A stretch of 64,000 bases of DNA from Camellia lanceoleosa (lineage: Eukaryota; Streptophyta; Magnoliopsida; Ericales; Theaceae). Positions 25,886 to 40,300 of this stretch are shown here, in pieces (position 1 is the stretch's first letter; each line of letters begins with the position of its first letter). Below the pieces are notes generated by a model. It ran no database searches. It worked only from the letters and a program-made list of their open reading frames with translations, and was not told where the DNA came from. The stretch lies in contig CM045762.1 of the NCBI GenBank assembly GCA_025200525.1, forward strand, positions 123,695,752 through 123,759,751, in the 5' to 3' direction. The position numbers were made by a program, and so were the translations under genes.

Positions 25886-27013
25886 TGGGTAAAGCTTTGG
25901 GAAGTGTTGGAAGATGAGGATGACTGAGAATCGGGTTGTTGGAGGTGGCGGTGGGTCAGATAATGAAGATAGTATAAAGGACTGAAATTTCTCTGATATA
26001 TGTTGAGGGACCTTAGACATCAAAAAATAATTTTGTGGATCTCTTCCATTATGAAAAGTGGGAGAGGGACCCTAGACCAATTTTCCCTTTTAAATATATC
26101 TAGATTAAATGAATTAAAAATTAAAAAATAATAAAAATATTAAAAGTTTGAAAATTATTTTTGAAACTTTAAAATCAAATAAAATTCTATATTAATTTTT
26201 GAAAAACAAGATGTTAAGTAAGTGGTTTTAGTTTAAGGTTCTTAATATTTAAATTTTATTAGATAAAGGCCATGCAACATTTTTATAATAGTTCAGGTCC
26301 ATAAATAATTTTACAGAGAAATGTCGGCATAGAGAATTTTGTGAAATTTCTCAGTGAGAAATTAATTAATTTTTTTTTAATTTCTCTAATAATATTATTA
26401 AGGGACCTTAACTAAAAACAAAAATATATATATTTTTTGAACCTCTTCTACTATCAAAAATTAGAGAGGAATGTTTTACCAATTTTCTCGTTAAGTAATA
26501 CAATGTGAATGATGTGGAGTATTATTACAAGATTGTCTAATAACCAACATTAAAACAGTGGATCAAGGAGCATCAATCCAATACTACCAAATAATCAATA
26601 TGAAAAGGGTAATGTTATATAAGCATCATTTTTATACAAAAGTTTCATACCAAATGACAAAATTATTTATGATTTTGTTTAATCAAAATATCTATTATTA
26701 TGTCTCATAATAATAAATATGTTATTAATATATCATTTTAAATATATTTTTTCAAATAAAAAATTAGGGCGCTAGATGGATTTGCCCCAACAATAGTCTA
26801 ATTAGAAATGATACTGACGCCTACAAACACCTCCCTCCCACAACTCCACACACGAGAAAAAAAAAAATTACAAAAATAAAAGTACACAGGATCAATTACA
26901 ATTATTTGGAAGTCATGTCCTCCAAAATGGGTCCCAAGTAATTTCCATAGTCTAATGCCCTGTAGGCCGGACTGGTTGGTGTGGTGTAGAAAAAGACAAC
27001 CCACCCAAAAACA

Positions 27014-28352
27014 GAGTCCGGATCCTCGGCGGTACTTTCCTGCCATGCTTCCTGCCATGCCCCAAAACGACGTCGTTTTGGGGCAGAATTTCAAAAAAAA
27101 AAATTAAAACAAAACCCACCCACTTCAAAACCCTCTCATTTCTTTACCAACTGATCTAGAGAGAGAAAACCCCAAACTCTCCAGATCGGAAAATCTCTCT
27201 CTCTCTCTCCACATCTTGGTCGATCCTCCGGAGATGAAGAGACCAGTCGACTTCGATGACGATCCGGCCATCGGAAACGAGAAGAAGGTGAAGAAAATCA
27301 AGCCGGAAGAGGAACCGGAGGCGGCGGAGAAACCGGCGATTGTGTTGATGGATGAGAACTTGCTGTACGAGGTTTTGAAGCACGTGGACGCGGAGGACGA
27401 GCGGCTCTGGGAGCTGATCTGCACCAGGCACTGGGCAAACATCGGCTGCAGCAACCAGCAGCTCCGCGCCGTCGTCCTCGCCCTCGGCGGCTTTCGCCGC
27501 CTCCACTCCCTCTACCTCTGGCCCCTCTTCAAACCCTCTTCTTCCTCTTCCTCCTCCGCCGCGTCGTCATCGGCTTGGCCTTGCTTTCCGCCGCCGCCGC
27601 CCTCGGTGGTTCCGGCGAAACCTACCTCCGGCGACCCGGCCAAAACTTGTTGGGGAAAAGATGAGGTTCACTTGTCGCTGTCTCTTCTCTCAATTCGTTA
27701 CTACGAGAAGATGAACTTCAACAATCGAGGCAAAGGACTTTAATTTTAACCTCTGATTTAGCTTTGGGTTTTCTCTTGATGGTGTTTCTAATTTTATGTT
27801 TTTTTTTAATTTATAATTTGCTTGGTATTTTTATGCTGGAGTGTATTAATTAATTAGATCTGTATCCTAACTACTACGGATTGATTCTTCGTTTCTTGAT
27901 TTCTGTTGTAAAATTATAAACATCATCAATATATATTATTATGTATTAACTATGTAATTAAATGTGATTCTTCGTTTCTTGATTTCTGTTGTAAAATTAT
28001 AAACATCATCAATATATATTATTATGTATTAACTATGTAATTAAATGTGATTCGTGGATTTTTTTTCCACTTAAACTCGCCTCTTTGATACTCGTGTTTG
28101 GATATGTTAGGAAAGTTCTCTTCTTGTTCTTGCAGCAATTGATGATCTTGCAGAGCTCGAAAGTTCTCTCCCTCTCTCTCTCTCTGGTTTTGAAGTGCGT
28201 TTTGTTGATCTCAGATGGATTTTGATGATTCTTGCAAGTTGTTGAGGTGGGTTTTGTTTTAATTTTTTTTTTTGAAATTCTGCCCCAAAACGACGTCGTT
28301 TTGGGGCATGGCAGGAAGCATGGCAGGAAAGTACCGCCGAGGATCTGGACTC
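27014..28352 (+). mobile_element. Pack-MULE with 107-bp TIRs and 9-bp TSD
   Basis: Inverted repeats 27014-27120 and 28246-28352 differ at a single position (27020 G versus the complement of 28346). The flanks are the 9-bp direct repeat CCAAAAACA (27005-27013, 28353-28361). Segment C at about 55840 shows the corresponding unoccupied sequence. Each TIR holds a 26-bp perfect palindrome centred on GACGTC (27059-27084, 28282-28307). There is no transposase; the interior is a SLY1/GID2-like gene plus other captured sequence. Long, near-identical TIRs with a 9-bp TSD are diagnostic of Mutator-like elements, and the cargo makes it a Pack-MULE. Confidence 0.93.
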
Positions 28353-31300
28353 CCAAAAACAAGCGTATAAAACAGACAAAAATTGCTTATGCCAGCGCCT
28401 ACGCATGTGAACAGTTTCCGGGCTATGGTCCGGATCCGTTCATGTCGCTATTAATCACGTCGGGATCCTTGTCTGCCTAGGACCTATTTTGAGGGGAGGT
28501 TAAAATTTAATTTTTTTATTTTATTAGAGAAGTGATGTGATTTGGGATATGCGCGGTGTAATTCGAACAGTTTAATAATAAATTTATAAATCAAATAGTA
28601 AATTAGTGAATTGACGAATTGGTAAATCGCCGTTTGTACGGTTTTGAGCGGATTGATAAATTAAAAAATATTTTAACTAATTATCAAGTATTTACATAAT
28701 ATAATACTAATTTGCATAAAAAAATTTATATATATAACACAAACTAATTTTATATAATATTTTTCATATATATAACTATTAATTTGTAATAAATTTAACA
28801 TTTTAAATTTCTCTCATGTTTATTTTTACTTTGATATTTCATTAAAGGTTAAAATATATTTGTGTGTATTAATTATAGCAGAATGGAGCGATTTTGAAGG
28901 CAGGTTATAAATTTTAAAGTTTAACCCGCGGTTAGCAGATAAAACGATGCAAATTGATACTGATCAGTGTAGTTTTAGCAGATTAAATGGTATTTTGTAC
29001 AGCCCTAGAAATTTCCTTAATACACCCACTGAAATTTCCTCAACACTCATATCCTTTTTTGAGTTTCGTGTTTTTAGGCTGTGTAGGATACTTTGGTGTA
29101 GCTTACAAACAACTTATTTTAATTTTTAGCTTAATTTAAGTTGAAATTATGTATTTGGTAGAAGGTAGCAACTTTTAACTTGTTACAACTTAAGTGTGAG
29201 GAAAAAAGTTAATTTTAAAAAGCATCTCAAGGGTTGCTTTTATATTCAAATTATGTGAGTAGTTGAAACTAAAGAAGTCAAAATACTTAAATGCCCTCTA
29301 TTATTACAAAATATTGCCATTATTAAACCAGGTATATAAACTCATCTTCTTCTTCTCTCTCTCTCTCTTCATTTTACGTCTGAGAAAATAGAGAGCTCTA
29401 GAGAGAACCCGAAGAACTCTCACGTTTTTGCCCGGATCAAACCTTAACCTGCGAATATCCAAAGTCGATCGAAGGCACCGTTAACTCCGACAAAATTTGG
29501 AATCACTAAACTCCACTCCATCTTTGACAAACTGTAAGTTTTGACTCTTTTTTTTTTTATGCAGAACTAGTTATATATATATACTAGCAGCCGGGCACAC
29601 GCGATGCGTGTGCAAACTTGTTTGGAATTATAACGTGAAATTCACATTAAATTTTTTAATAATGCACATATAAATCACATGTATCATTATGTATAATATA
29701 ACATTTGATATTAAGATATCTGATAAATAAAATATATGTATGTTAAAATTTGTTCAATTATTTTTTTTAAAAAATATAATATTTACTAATCGTAACTAAA
29801 GAAAACCCTACAACAAAAATTCATATAAAATCTCAATTTGGTAAGATAAGACTGAAGATCAAATGAAAAAATTCATATAAGATCTCAATTTATAAAAATT
29901 CATATAAATTAATTTACATACGATGTACATTGATTAAATTAAAATTTTACGTTGTTAAAAGGAGCCAGAATTGTACACATGCGTACTTTGACTAATAGAG
30001 TACAATAATAATTTTGGCTTTGTAATTGGCTTATTATATATAAAGGCACAAAATGTAAATATTATTAAAGTTTTTTCTAAAAGAAACTAAAAAATTTAAA
30101 AATTACATTTTGACATAGATTAACATAGTCCAAATCAAATGGAAAAAAAATCTCAAACTTTTTAAGTCTAAGTCTAAACAATTATACATATTTTATGCTT
30201 CACAGTTTTTTAAATATATATATAAAAAAATGAATACAAGCTTACAATATAATTTTTTTTTTCTTTTTCGTATGAATCTTTTATTTTCAATGAAAATTAT
30301 AATTAACACATTTTATGCTTCACAGTTTTTTAAATATATATATATATATATATATAAATGAATATAAACTTACAATATAAGTTTTTTTTTTTTTTTTTTT
30401 TTTTTCAGAAGGAACTTGATATAACATGATGGATCTTTTTATTTTCTATGAAAAGTATAACTAATAGTAATACACCAAAAAATACAAATTGAAGACTCTC
30501 AAAACAGTTACAATTATGTAAAATTTAAGAATACTGAAGAACACTACATTTTTTAAACACACATTCTTTACACTACATTTTTTTTACACTACATTCTTTT
30601 AATACACCCACAATTACACATGCGTATTTTTTGGGTTTGAGACAAAATAAAACACAAAAACAAAAGCATCAAGGTTTAAAAGAGAACATTGAACATCAAA
30701 TTCTGAAGTGTCGATAAGCATTTTGCTTACGGTCAAGAATAATGTAAACATGATAGAACATACAAAGAAGAATTCAATTACCAACTTTTTTCCTTAATGA
30801 GAAAAGTCATTTCAAACCTTGTTTAAGTAATCAATTGGAGTACAAACAATATCAAAATAAAATTAAAAAATATTTATTTCAAACATTAAGACCAATCCAA
30901 ACATGAAAAAGGGATAATTAAAAGGCCTAAGTTGTTGTTGTTGTTTTTTTTTTTTTTTTTCTTAGTAAGTAGGGATCAATCAAAGTTGCTGGAAATAACT
31001 TACATAATTGGTGCATATTTTTGTAAGTTTATTAGCCAAGTGTTGTTAGTTTGCAATGGTTCCAGCATTTCATCAAAAACCTGGTGGCCAAAAGCAGAGA
31101 TAGAGAGGTCACATGCTTAAAGAAAAAGTTCCTTAAAAAGAATGACAAGAATATTAAAAATGTTCTTCCAAAGGAGTCTATGCAATAAAGGACTTCGTTT
31201 GATACAGTAAAAAAAAAAAGAAAAGATTTGCTTGCTCATGCAAAACCCTCCATTTCAGTGTTTTTAATTCGTGAATCCAGAAAAATATGTCTGGAAAACT

Positions 31301-31354
31301 CTGTTTTTGATTTATGGGTTTGTCTATTTTTGCTTCTTTGATCTTTGTTAACCA

Positions 31355-31386
<32 letters not shown>

Positions 31387-34300
31387 ATCAAAATTGATAA
31401 TAAGAGGGAGATTTAAAAAATGTATAGTTGATCTGGTTTAAATTCTAGCTTGCTAAAATCTCTCATTTTTCCTTCCCTATCACCTTTGATCATCTATACT
31501 ATTATACACACACAATTCACTCACTCAGGTCATCCAAATCATCCATAAAAATCAATTCAATTTAAATTCAGAGTTATACCATCACGATAATCATCATCTA
31601 AATCCTCAACATAATAGGAGTCATCGTCTTCTACAACCGTGGGCCTACGTTCCTCCCCGCAAACAAAAACGCAATTTTGTTTTACAAAAATAGGAAAAGC
31701 AAAATCAAAACATAGACAAATAGGAAATGGAAGAACCTTGGAAGAAGATTTGTGCTTTTTGCTATGGCGGCCCTTTTCACCTGCAATTAGAGAGTGAATC
31801 AATTAATTCATATCACAGGGAAAGGATGAAGTACCGTGTCCCATGGAGATCTCTGTGGAAGATTGGTCTGTATCGTTGTTTTGTTTGGGGTCCCTGATTG
31901 TTAATACATTGATGTCTTGTTGTGAATAAACTGAAAACAATTCTATAAAACATTGATGTGTTGTTGCAAAGTATAGAGAGAGAAAGAGAGAGAGAGAATA
32001 AAAACCTAAACGTCAAACTCGATGAAATCGATGGGGAACTGAGGCGTAATTGAAAGAAAGAAGGAGTTCTCTTTAATGGCTTTCATTCTCGATCCGACGC
32101 CAGCAATATATTCATTCCACTCCTCTATGCCCTACCACCATGAATTTTGGAATTTTAAATCCAATTCTACCTACATCAACCCCTGCAAACCAAACACCAT
32201 TATCAAAAAAATCAATCATTCAATCAATAATTCAATGAGAGAGTGTGTGTGTCGAATCGTCGAATGGGATCTCGTTAGATTACCTTTGGAGCAACGGGTA
32301 GAATAGAGGGTGAAGGAGGCGTTTTCGGGGATTTGGGATGTCGTTAGATTACCTTTGGATCAATCATTCCATCGTTTTCAATGATGTTGTAACTGCTTGA
32401 GAAGTGGAGACGTGGAGGGTGGGAAAGTGGGTTTGGTTGCTTTAATTTACAATTTTGCACCTATTTAAAACTGTTGGAAGTGTAAAAAATTAAGGCCATT
32501 TTAGGAAAAATTGAAAAAAGTTTCTGAGAAGTGGCTTCATGACACCAAAATCTCTGTTCCCTTTTAATAATAGAATAGATATATATGTTTACACCATGAA
32601 AAAAAATTGTTGAGGGTTTTTTTTACTTGTTCTCTTTTTCAATGATCTAATTTGTGAATTTAAGTTATGATTTATGAAATTAGGAAAAATCATTTGGGTT
32701 TTAAGATTTTGTTTTTTTTTATTTACAACCAGTTATATATATATATATATTTATTTGTTTACACTATGGAAAAAAAAAATTTGTTTAGAGTTTTTTTACT
32801 TGTTATCTTTTTCAATGAAAAGCTAAATTTTTAATTTGTGAATTTAAGTTATGATTTATGAAATTAGGGAAAATCATTTGAGTTTTAAGATTTTTTTATT
32901 ATTATTTATAAATATCACTGATTTTTTGAGTTTATTTTATTTATGAGTTTTATTTGCTCGATTGATTTTTTAGGAAAACCTAAACTTACTAATTGTTTAG
33001 GATTGATGTTTGTTTGTTTGATGGGGATTGTTTCTGGGAATTACTCTGTTCATTACTATATGTTTCGTATGTGTAGTAAGACATACAGTCAAGTACGGTC
33101 ATGCATTAAAGCGCACAGACACCAAAAATTTTGTTTCCTGTGTATGATTTTGTTAATATGTTAAAAGGAGTACAATGGCAAGAAGACAAAAATCTTAATT
33201 TAAAATTTATTTTTGTTGCATCTTCTTCGTATCAAAATTGGTATCAATTTTCCACAAATTCAGCAGTCTCTTGTTTTCTTTTTTGTTGTTCGTTGAATTT
33301 CTAATATATATATGACATTAATGACAATAGAGTTAGAAGTAGGTATTAGTTCATCTGCGCAATGAGTAAAATTGTCAAGACGAGAAGAAAGTGCACAAAA
33401 TGTTGGAAAAAATGGTTTTATATAAGCATATTTTTTAACTCAATTTGGGTGGATCCCATTTGGGGTGGGTCCGAAGAGGTGTAGTGGTGAAGACGGAACG
33501 TCAAAATCATTTATGAGTGAATGGAAAGATGACGTCGTTTTCGGATGTAACATTAATTTTTTTAGATAAAATTCTTTTGAATTTTTTCAATTAAAAATTA
33601 TTGTGAGAATTAAATTTAATTCTAAATTCTAATTTTAGGTTCCTTAGAAGTTTCCTAAAATTGATACATTTTCATTTATTTATTTAACTATTTCATTAGA
33701 TTAATATATATATATATATATATGAAATAGTTTAAATAATAGATTACCTATAATTTTGACTTGGTCAAACTTCGGATCAGTTTCAAATTGTTTGTAAAGT
33801 GGCTGCACAGTGGAGACGCTGGCAAGGTTTGGAACTTATTCCATCTACAAACCAAAGACCCTTTTCAAATTGTTTGGAAGATTTAAACCGTTCCTGTTCA
33901 ACGGTCAAATAATTTGAAAGTGAACAGTTGCTTCTGTTCTTTCAAAATTAAGAAGCTGTTGGGACCTCAGTTTTTGGCTATAAATAGAGTCATATTCCAA
34001 CAGTCCGGAGGATATAGAATTCAGTCTGTTTTGTGGTCTTTTTGCTGTCCAAAAATTCTGCATTGTTTTTTATTATTCTTCATATTAGTTTTAGTATTAA
34101 TATTCAGAGAGATAGAACACAGGTTTGGTTCGCCGAACAAATTTATTTGAAGTACTTCTATAAATTTGTGAAGATCATTGTATCCTGGGAGATAGACACC
34201 ATTCAACCGTAAGCACCGTAGTGGGGTGAATCTGTCTTAAGGACAGAGTGTCACTGTTGGCTTTTTGGCTTTTCGAAGGGTATATTTGTAAATGCGAGCG

Positions 34301-37300
34301 TGTCAGTAAGGATCAATCAGTCCTTACAGAAATTATAATTGTCAATCAATTATCAGGCGATTGTATTTTAGTTCTTTCAGCCTCAATGAAGAGGACTTTT
34401 ACTGGTGGCTTGACTTAGGAGAAATTAAAAGAAATAACAGTTAATATGAAGAACAATCGAAGTATTTCATTAAAATGAATACTTACAATAGTCCAAACTC
34501 AGCCTTGAGGAGATTTACAGCAACAGTCTACTTGAATCTACTTGAAACTACTCCTATGAATCGAAGTGCAGTGCGGATATTTAAAGTGCAGGTATTTAAA
34601 GAACAAGTATTTAAAGTGCAGGAATTTAAAGTACAGGAAAGGTAAAACTGGAAAGGAAAATATGAAGTGAAGACTGGTTTGTATGATCTGAGTCTGGGTG
34701 CTTTTTCTAGGGACTTCCTTGCTATTTATACTTGTCAAGGATGACTTTCGAACTGTACTTTGAACCGTCGAACTGCTCCTCCACGATCGCTGATCATGCT
34801 GCCTTAGAAATAGTTCCACTACGCCATCACTTGCAATTGAGCTTCCCTCCTGTATTTGAATTTGAATATAGGTAACCGTTGAAGCCACGTCACCTTGTAT
34901 CTCATTACTGATCTAGTGCTACTCAGATCACTTGAGAACCAATATTTATTGCCACGTGTACGATTGGGATCGAAGATTAAAATCATCTTCCTATAATACC
35001 CTTATTCTGCCACGTGTCGAATTGTAATTGGCTTTTACAAAATATGTAGCCAACAGTCACACACTCGACTTGGTCTTAATTTTATTTCAGTTCAATAAAT
35101 AAATCCGGTATGTTATTTATTTATTTTGTTTGAATTTATTTCTTGTTTTTTATTTACACAGAAGATTGTTCCAACAATCTTAAGACAGATTCGAATTATT
35201 TTGTTTATAGAATTTTTCGTTGGTTTCCTTTTTCCATTCTTCGTAAATAATTTCGAAAGAAAATCATTTTCTGTAAATTTACAAAATAATATTCTAGTTA
35301 AATAGTGATTATATGCTATTTGACAGTTAGTAGTAATATCTTGCTCTTTTCTTTGACAACAACTAGTAGTACGACATCGTGTCATTAACAATTCGTAATA
35401 TATTTTTGTGAAATTTTTCGTAAATTAATTTTGGGTTTTAGAAATTATTTTATGAGTTTTCATTAATTAAAATTCTGTTTTCAGTATTTTAATTTTTGGA
35501 GTGTAACAAGAGATTTAAATTTCTGTGTGAAATTAAATTTGGTTAAATAAAATTTTATTTTATTTCCAAATTAATTGAAAAATAAAAGTTATATTTTTAT
35601 TTCTTTTATTTACAGAATTTAATTTCTTGTGTGGAATTAATTTGGTTAAATAAAATTTTATTTTATTTCCAAATTAATTGAAAAATAAAATTTATATTCT
35701 TGTTTCTTTTATTTTTACAGAATTTAATTTTCTGTGTGGAATTATTTTGGGTAAATAAAATTTTATTTTATTTCCAAATTAATTGAAAAATAAAAGTTAT
35801 ATTTTTATTTCTTTTATTTTTTGTGTGGAATTAATTTGTTTAAATAAAATTTTATTTTATTTTCAAATTAATTGGAAAATAAAAGTTACATTCTTGTTTC
35901 TTTTATTTTTACAGAATTTAATTCTGTGCATTTGGTTTAATTTTCTGTGTAGTGTAAATTCTAATTATAATTTTGTTTTATAAATTAGAATTGATAGCTA
36001 CTGAAACAAATGCCCAAACAAGTACTACTGTGGTGGCTGCGATTGTACCAACCCCCTCTCCTGTGATGACAGTACCGGTAAATCACGGTGAAAAGCCAGA
36101 GAAGTTCTCAGGACCTAACTTTAAAAGATGGTAACAGAAAATGTTGTTCTATCTTACAACTCTGAACCTGGCTCGTTTTTTCCGTGAAGATGCTCCTAGC
36201 TTGAAAGAGGATGAAACCGACCGGCAAGTGGTTGCTGCGGTTGATGCTTGGAAACATGCTGATTTCCTTTGCCGAAATTACGTCTTAAACGGACTTGACA
36301 ACACGTTATACAACGTCTACAGTCCAATCAAGACAGCAAAGGAACTTTGGGAATCGTTGGAGAAAAAGTACAAAACAGAAGATGCCGGCTCAAAGAAATT
36401 TGTGGTTGGCAGATTCCTAGATTTTGTAATAGTTGATTCAAAAACTATGATTAGCCAAGCTCAAGATTTCCAACTCATTCTGCATGACATTCACGCAGAA
36501 GGTATGTCTCTCAGTGAATCCTTTCAAGTTGCAGCTTTAATTGAAAAATTACTCAAAGGCTGGAAAGAATTCAAGAACTACCTTAAACACAAGCGCAAAG
36601 AAATTTCTATGGACGAGTTAATTGTGCGTTTAAGGATTGAGGAGGATAACCGCAATTCTGATAAGCGGGCTGGTAAGAATCCTATGGAGTCTAAGACAAA
36701 TGTGGTAGAACATGCTTCAAAAACCAAGAAACGTAAGTCTTCTGGAGAAAGTTCATCACAAGGCTCTAAAGGGGGGGATAATAAAAAGTACAAGTTTAAT
36801 GGCAAATGTTACATCTATGACAAAGAGGGACATCGGGCCAAAGATTGCCGTAGCAAAGGCAAAGGCAAGGAAAAACAAGCAAGAAGCTTGCTCAAGCCCA
36901 TATGACCGAAGTGGACAATATTTCCAATGGTGTCGATGACATCAATCTTTCTGCAGTTGTTTCCGAGGCAAATCTTGTCGGAAATCCTAAAGAATGGTAG
37001 GTGGATACTGGTGCTACTCGTCATATTTGTGCCGACAAAAAGATGTTCACATCTTACTCTACAGTGGACAATAGTGAACAACTTTTTATGGGCAACTCCT
37101 CAACTTCCAAAGTTGAAGGACAAGGAAAGATTGTTCTCAAGATGACATCAGGAAAGGAACTCACTCTCAACAATGTGCTGCATGTACCGGACATTCGCAA
37201 GAATTTAGTTTCCGGATCTTTGTTGAGTAAGAATGGGTTTAAGCTAGTTTTTGAAAGTGACAAGTTTGTACTTGCCAAAAACGGGATGTATGTAGGAAAA

Positions 37301-40300
37301 GGTTACATGTCTGATGGCCTTTTCAAGTTAAATGTAATGACTATTGTACCCTCAGTTATTAATAATACTACATCTTCTTCTTACTTGCTTGAGTCTTCAA
37401 ATTTATGGCATGGTAGACTAGGACATGTTAATTATGGATCTTTGCGTAGATTAATTAATATGGAATGTTTACCTAAATTTGAAATTGATTCAAATCATAA
37501 ATGTGAAATTTGTGTTGAGGCAAAATTATCTAAAACTCATTTTCATTCAATTGAAAGAAGTACGGAACTACTTGAATTAATTCATAATGACATTTGTAAT
37601 TTTAAATCAATTCAAACAAGAGGTGGAAAAAAGTATGTAATCACTTTTATAGATGACTATACTAGATATAGTTATATTTATTTAATTCGAACTAAGGATG
37701 AAGCTTTGGAAACTTTCATTCAATATAAGAATGAAGTTGAAAATTAACTTGGTAAGAAAATCAAGAAACTTAGAAGTGATAGAGGTGGTGAATATGAATC
37801 ACCTTTTGGTGAATTTTGTAAAGAACATGGAATAATTTATCAAACCACCGCTCCTTACTCACCTCAGCAAAATGGAATTGCTGAAAGGAAAAATAGGACT
37901 TTAAAAGAAATGATGAATGCCATGTTAATCAGTTATGGATTACCTCAGAACTTGTGGGGGGAAGCAATACTTTCTGCTAATTATATTTTAAATAAAATAC
38001 CCCGAAAGAAAGTAAATCAAACACCTTATGAATTGTGGCATGGAAGAGTACCATCCTACAAATACTTAAAAGTGTAGGGGTGTTTGGCTAAAGTGGCTAT
38101 TCCTAGTCCTAAAAAGACTAAGATAGGTCCTAAGACCATTGACTGCATTTTCATTGGTTATGCTAAGAATAGTAGTGCATATCGGTTTTTGATTCATAAA
38201 TCAGAACATACCGAAATGCATGTAAATACTATTATTGAGTCAAGGAATGCATCATTCTTTGAACATGTATTTCCAAAGAAGACTGGACAAGAGACTAGTA
38301 ACAATAAAAGATCTCATGATGCCATTACTAGTCAGGATCAAGAACATGATCAAAAACAAGAGTTAGATCATAATGAGGAAGAGGAACTTAGGCGTAGTAA
38401 ACGTGCTAGAACCTCAAAATCTTTTGGTCCAGATTTTCTAACATATTTGTTAGAAAATGAGCCTTTAACTTTTAAAGAGGCTATGTCTAGTCCTGAAGCT
38501 CCTTTATGGAAAGAAGTCATCAAAGAAGTTGAATCCATCTTGCAAAATCACACTTGGGAATTAGTGGACTTGCCACCAGGTTGTAAACCTCTTGGGTACA
38601 AGTGGATTTTCAAAAGAAAATTGAAAGCAGATGGATCAATCGACAAATACAAGGCAAGACTTGTAGTCAAAGGTTTTAGACAGAAAGAAGGTCTAGATTA
38701 CTTTGACACATACTCACCGGTTACTAGAATAACATCCATTAGAATGCTAATTGCCATTGCATCTTTATACAATCTAGAAATTCATCAAATGGATGTTAAA
38801 ACCGCATTATTAAATGGTGAGTTAAATGAAGAAATTTACATGGTACAACTGTAAGGGTTTTTCGTTCTAGGGAAAGAAAAGAAAGTGTGTAAATTGGTTA
38901 AATCATTATATGGTTTAAAACAAGCGCCAAAGCAATGGCATGGGAAATTTGACAAGGCAATGATGTCAAATAGATTTAAAATTAATGAGTGTGACAAATG
39001 TGTTTATGTTAAAAACACAGACAAATGTTATGTCATTGTATGTCTTTATGTAGATGATATGCTCATCATAGGTAGTAATAATGACATGATTAAAACTACC
39101 AAGAAAATGTTGAATAAACATTTTGACATGAAGGACATGGGCATTGCTGATGTAATTCTTGGTATAAAAATTACCAAAACATCAGAAGGTTATACTTTGT
39201 CACAATCTCATTACATTGAGAAAATACTTGACAAATTCAGCAAAGATGATGATCATCTTGCTAGAACTCTTGTAGATGTTAATTTGTATCTTGCTAAGAA
39301 TGTACAGGAAAATATCTCTCAATTAGAGTATGTCCAAATTATTGGAAGCTTAATGTACTTGATGAAATGCACTCGTCCAGATATAGCTTATGCAGTAAGT
39401 AAATTAAGTAGATATACGAGTAATCCGGGAGTAGAACACTGGAAAGCAATTATAAGGGTTCTTAGATATCTCCGATTTACTCGTAACATTGGGCTTAATT
39501 ATACTAGATATCCAAAGAAGATTTCTGAAGGATACTGTGATGCAAATTGGATATCGATACTAGAGACTCAAGTCCACCAAGGTATGTTTTTACTCTTGGT
39601 GGAACGGTCAGATCTTGGAAATCTTCCAAACAGACTTGTATTGCTAGGTCTACTATGGAATCTGAATTCATAGCGTTAGACAAAGCTGGGGAAGAGGCAG
39701 AATGGCTTCGCCACTTCCTTGAAGATATTCCAATATGGCCAAAACCGGTGCCTGCTATATGCATACATTGTGATAGTCAATCAGCAATTGGTAGAGCACA
39801 GAGTCATATGTATAACGGTAAGTCACGACACATTCGTCGTCGACATAATACCGTAAGACAACTACTCTCTAATGGAATTATTTCCATAGAATATGTTAAG
39901 TCTAAAGACAACATAGCGGATCCACTAACCAAAGGGTTAGCAAGAGAGTTAGTTGAGAATTCATCGAGGGGAATGGGACTTAAGCCTATTAAATAAGAGT
40001 TACCACAACAGCAACCCAACCTAGTTGACTGGAGATCCCAAGATCTAGGTTCAAAGGGACAACCGAGTTGTGATTGACTCAGAAGGATCACTGGGGAGTC
40101 TAACTCCTACCAATTTCTATGATGAAATAGTGATGTCTGCAGCGTTTTAGGTTAAGGAATACTTTTAATGATTCTTATATCTAGGTATACCTAGTGGAGT
40201 ATGGCAGGATACTCTTCATAAGAATCACCTATGTGAGTGTGAACTGGGCCGGTTCTGTGAGATTTGTGAAGGGCTACAATTCTCTAGAGCACTCATGAAG

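Larger units (their letters stand above)
24754..26087. mobile_element. 1.33-kb TIR element, 8-bp TSD TTTTAAAT
   Basis: Both sides carry TTTTAAAT (24746-24753 and 26088-26095). The paralogous segment at about 54640 reads 'tattttaaatacatctag' with nothing inserted. Ends are imperfect inverted repeats that share 'aggtccct' and 'agggacc' about 15-20 bp in. Dense subterminal words 'ccagagaaatt' in both orientations fill 24846-25310. The middle (25600-25960) is GC-richer and carries a gene-like frame. An 8-bp TSD fits hAT best; a MULE would give 9-11. Confidence 0.75.
24430..27004. repeat. Duplicated segment A (split by insertions)
   Basis: Unique parts 24430-24753, 26088-26770 and 26980-27004, continuing at 28362-28400, match segment C (54340-55870) in order and orientation. 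Shared landmarks include 'gaaagagactatctgttttgg', 'gaaaaacaag' with 'ttagtttaagg', 'aaaacagtggatcaaggag' and 'gtgtagaaaaagacaa'. The last landmark is split here by the Pack-MULE. Segment C therefore supplies the empty site for two insertions in A. Confidence 0.8.
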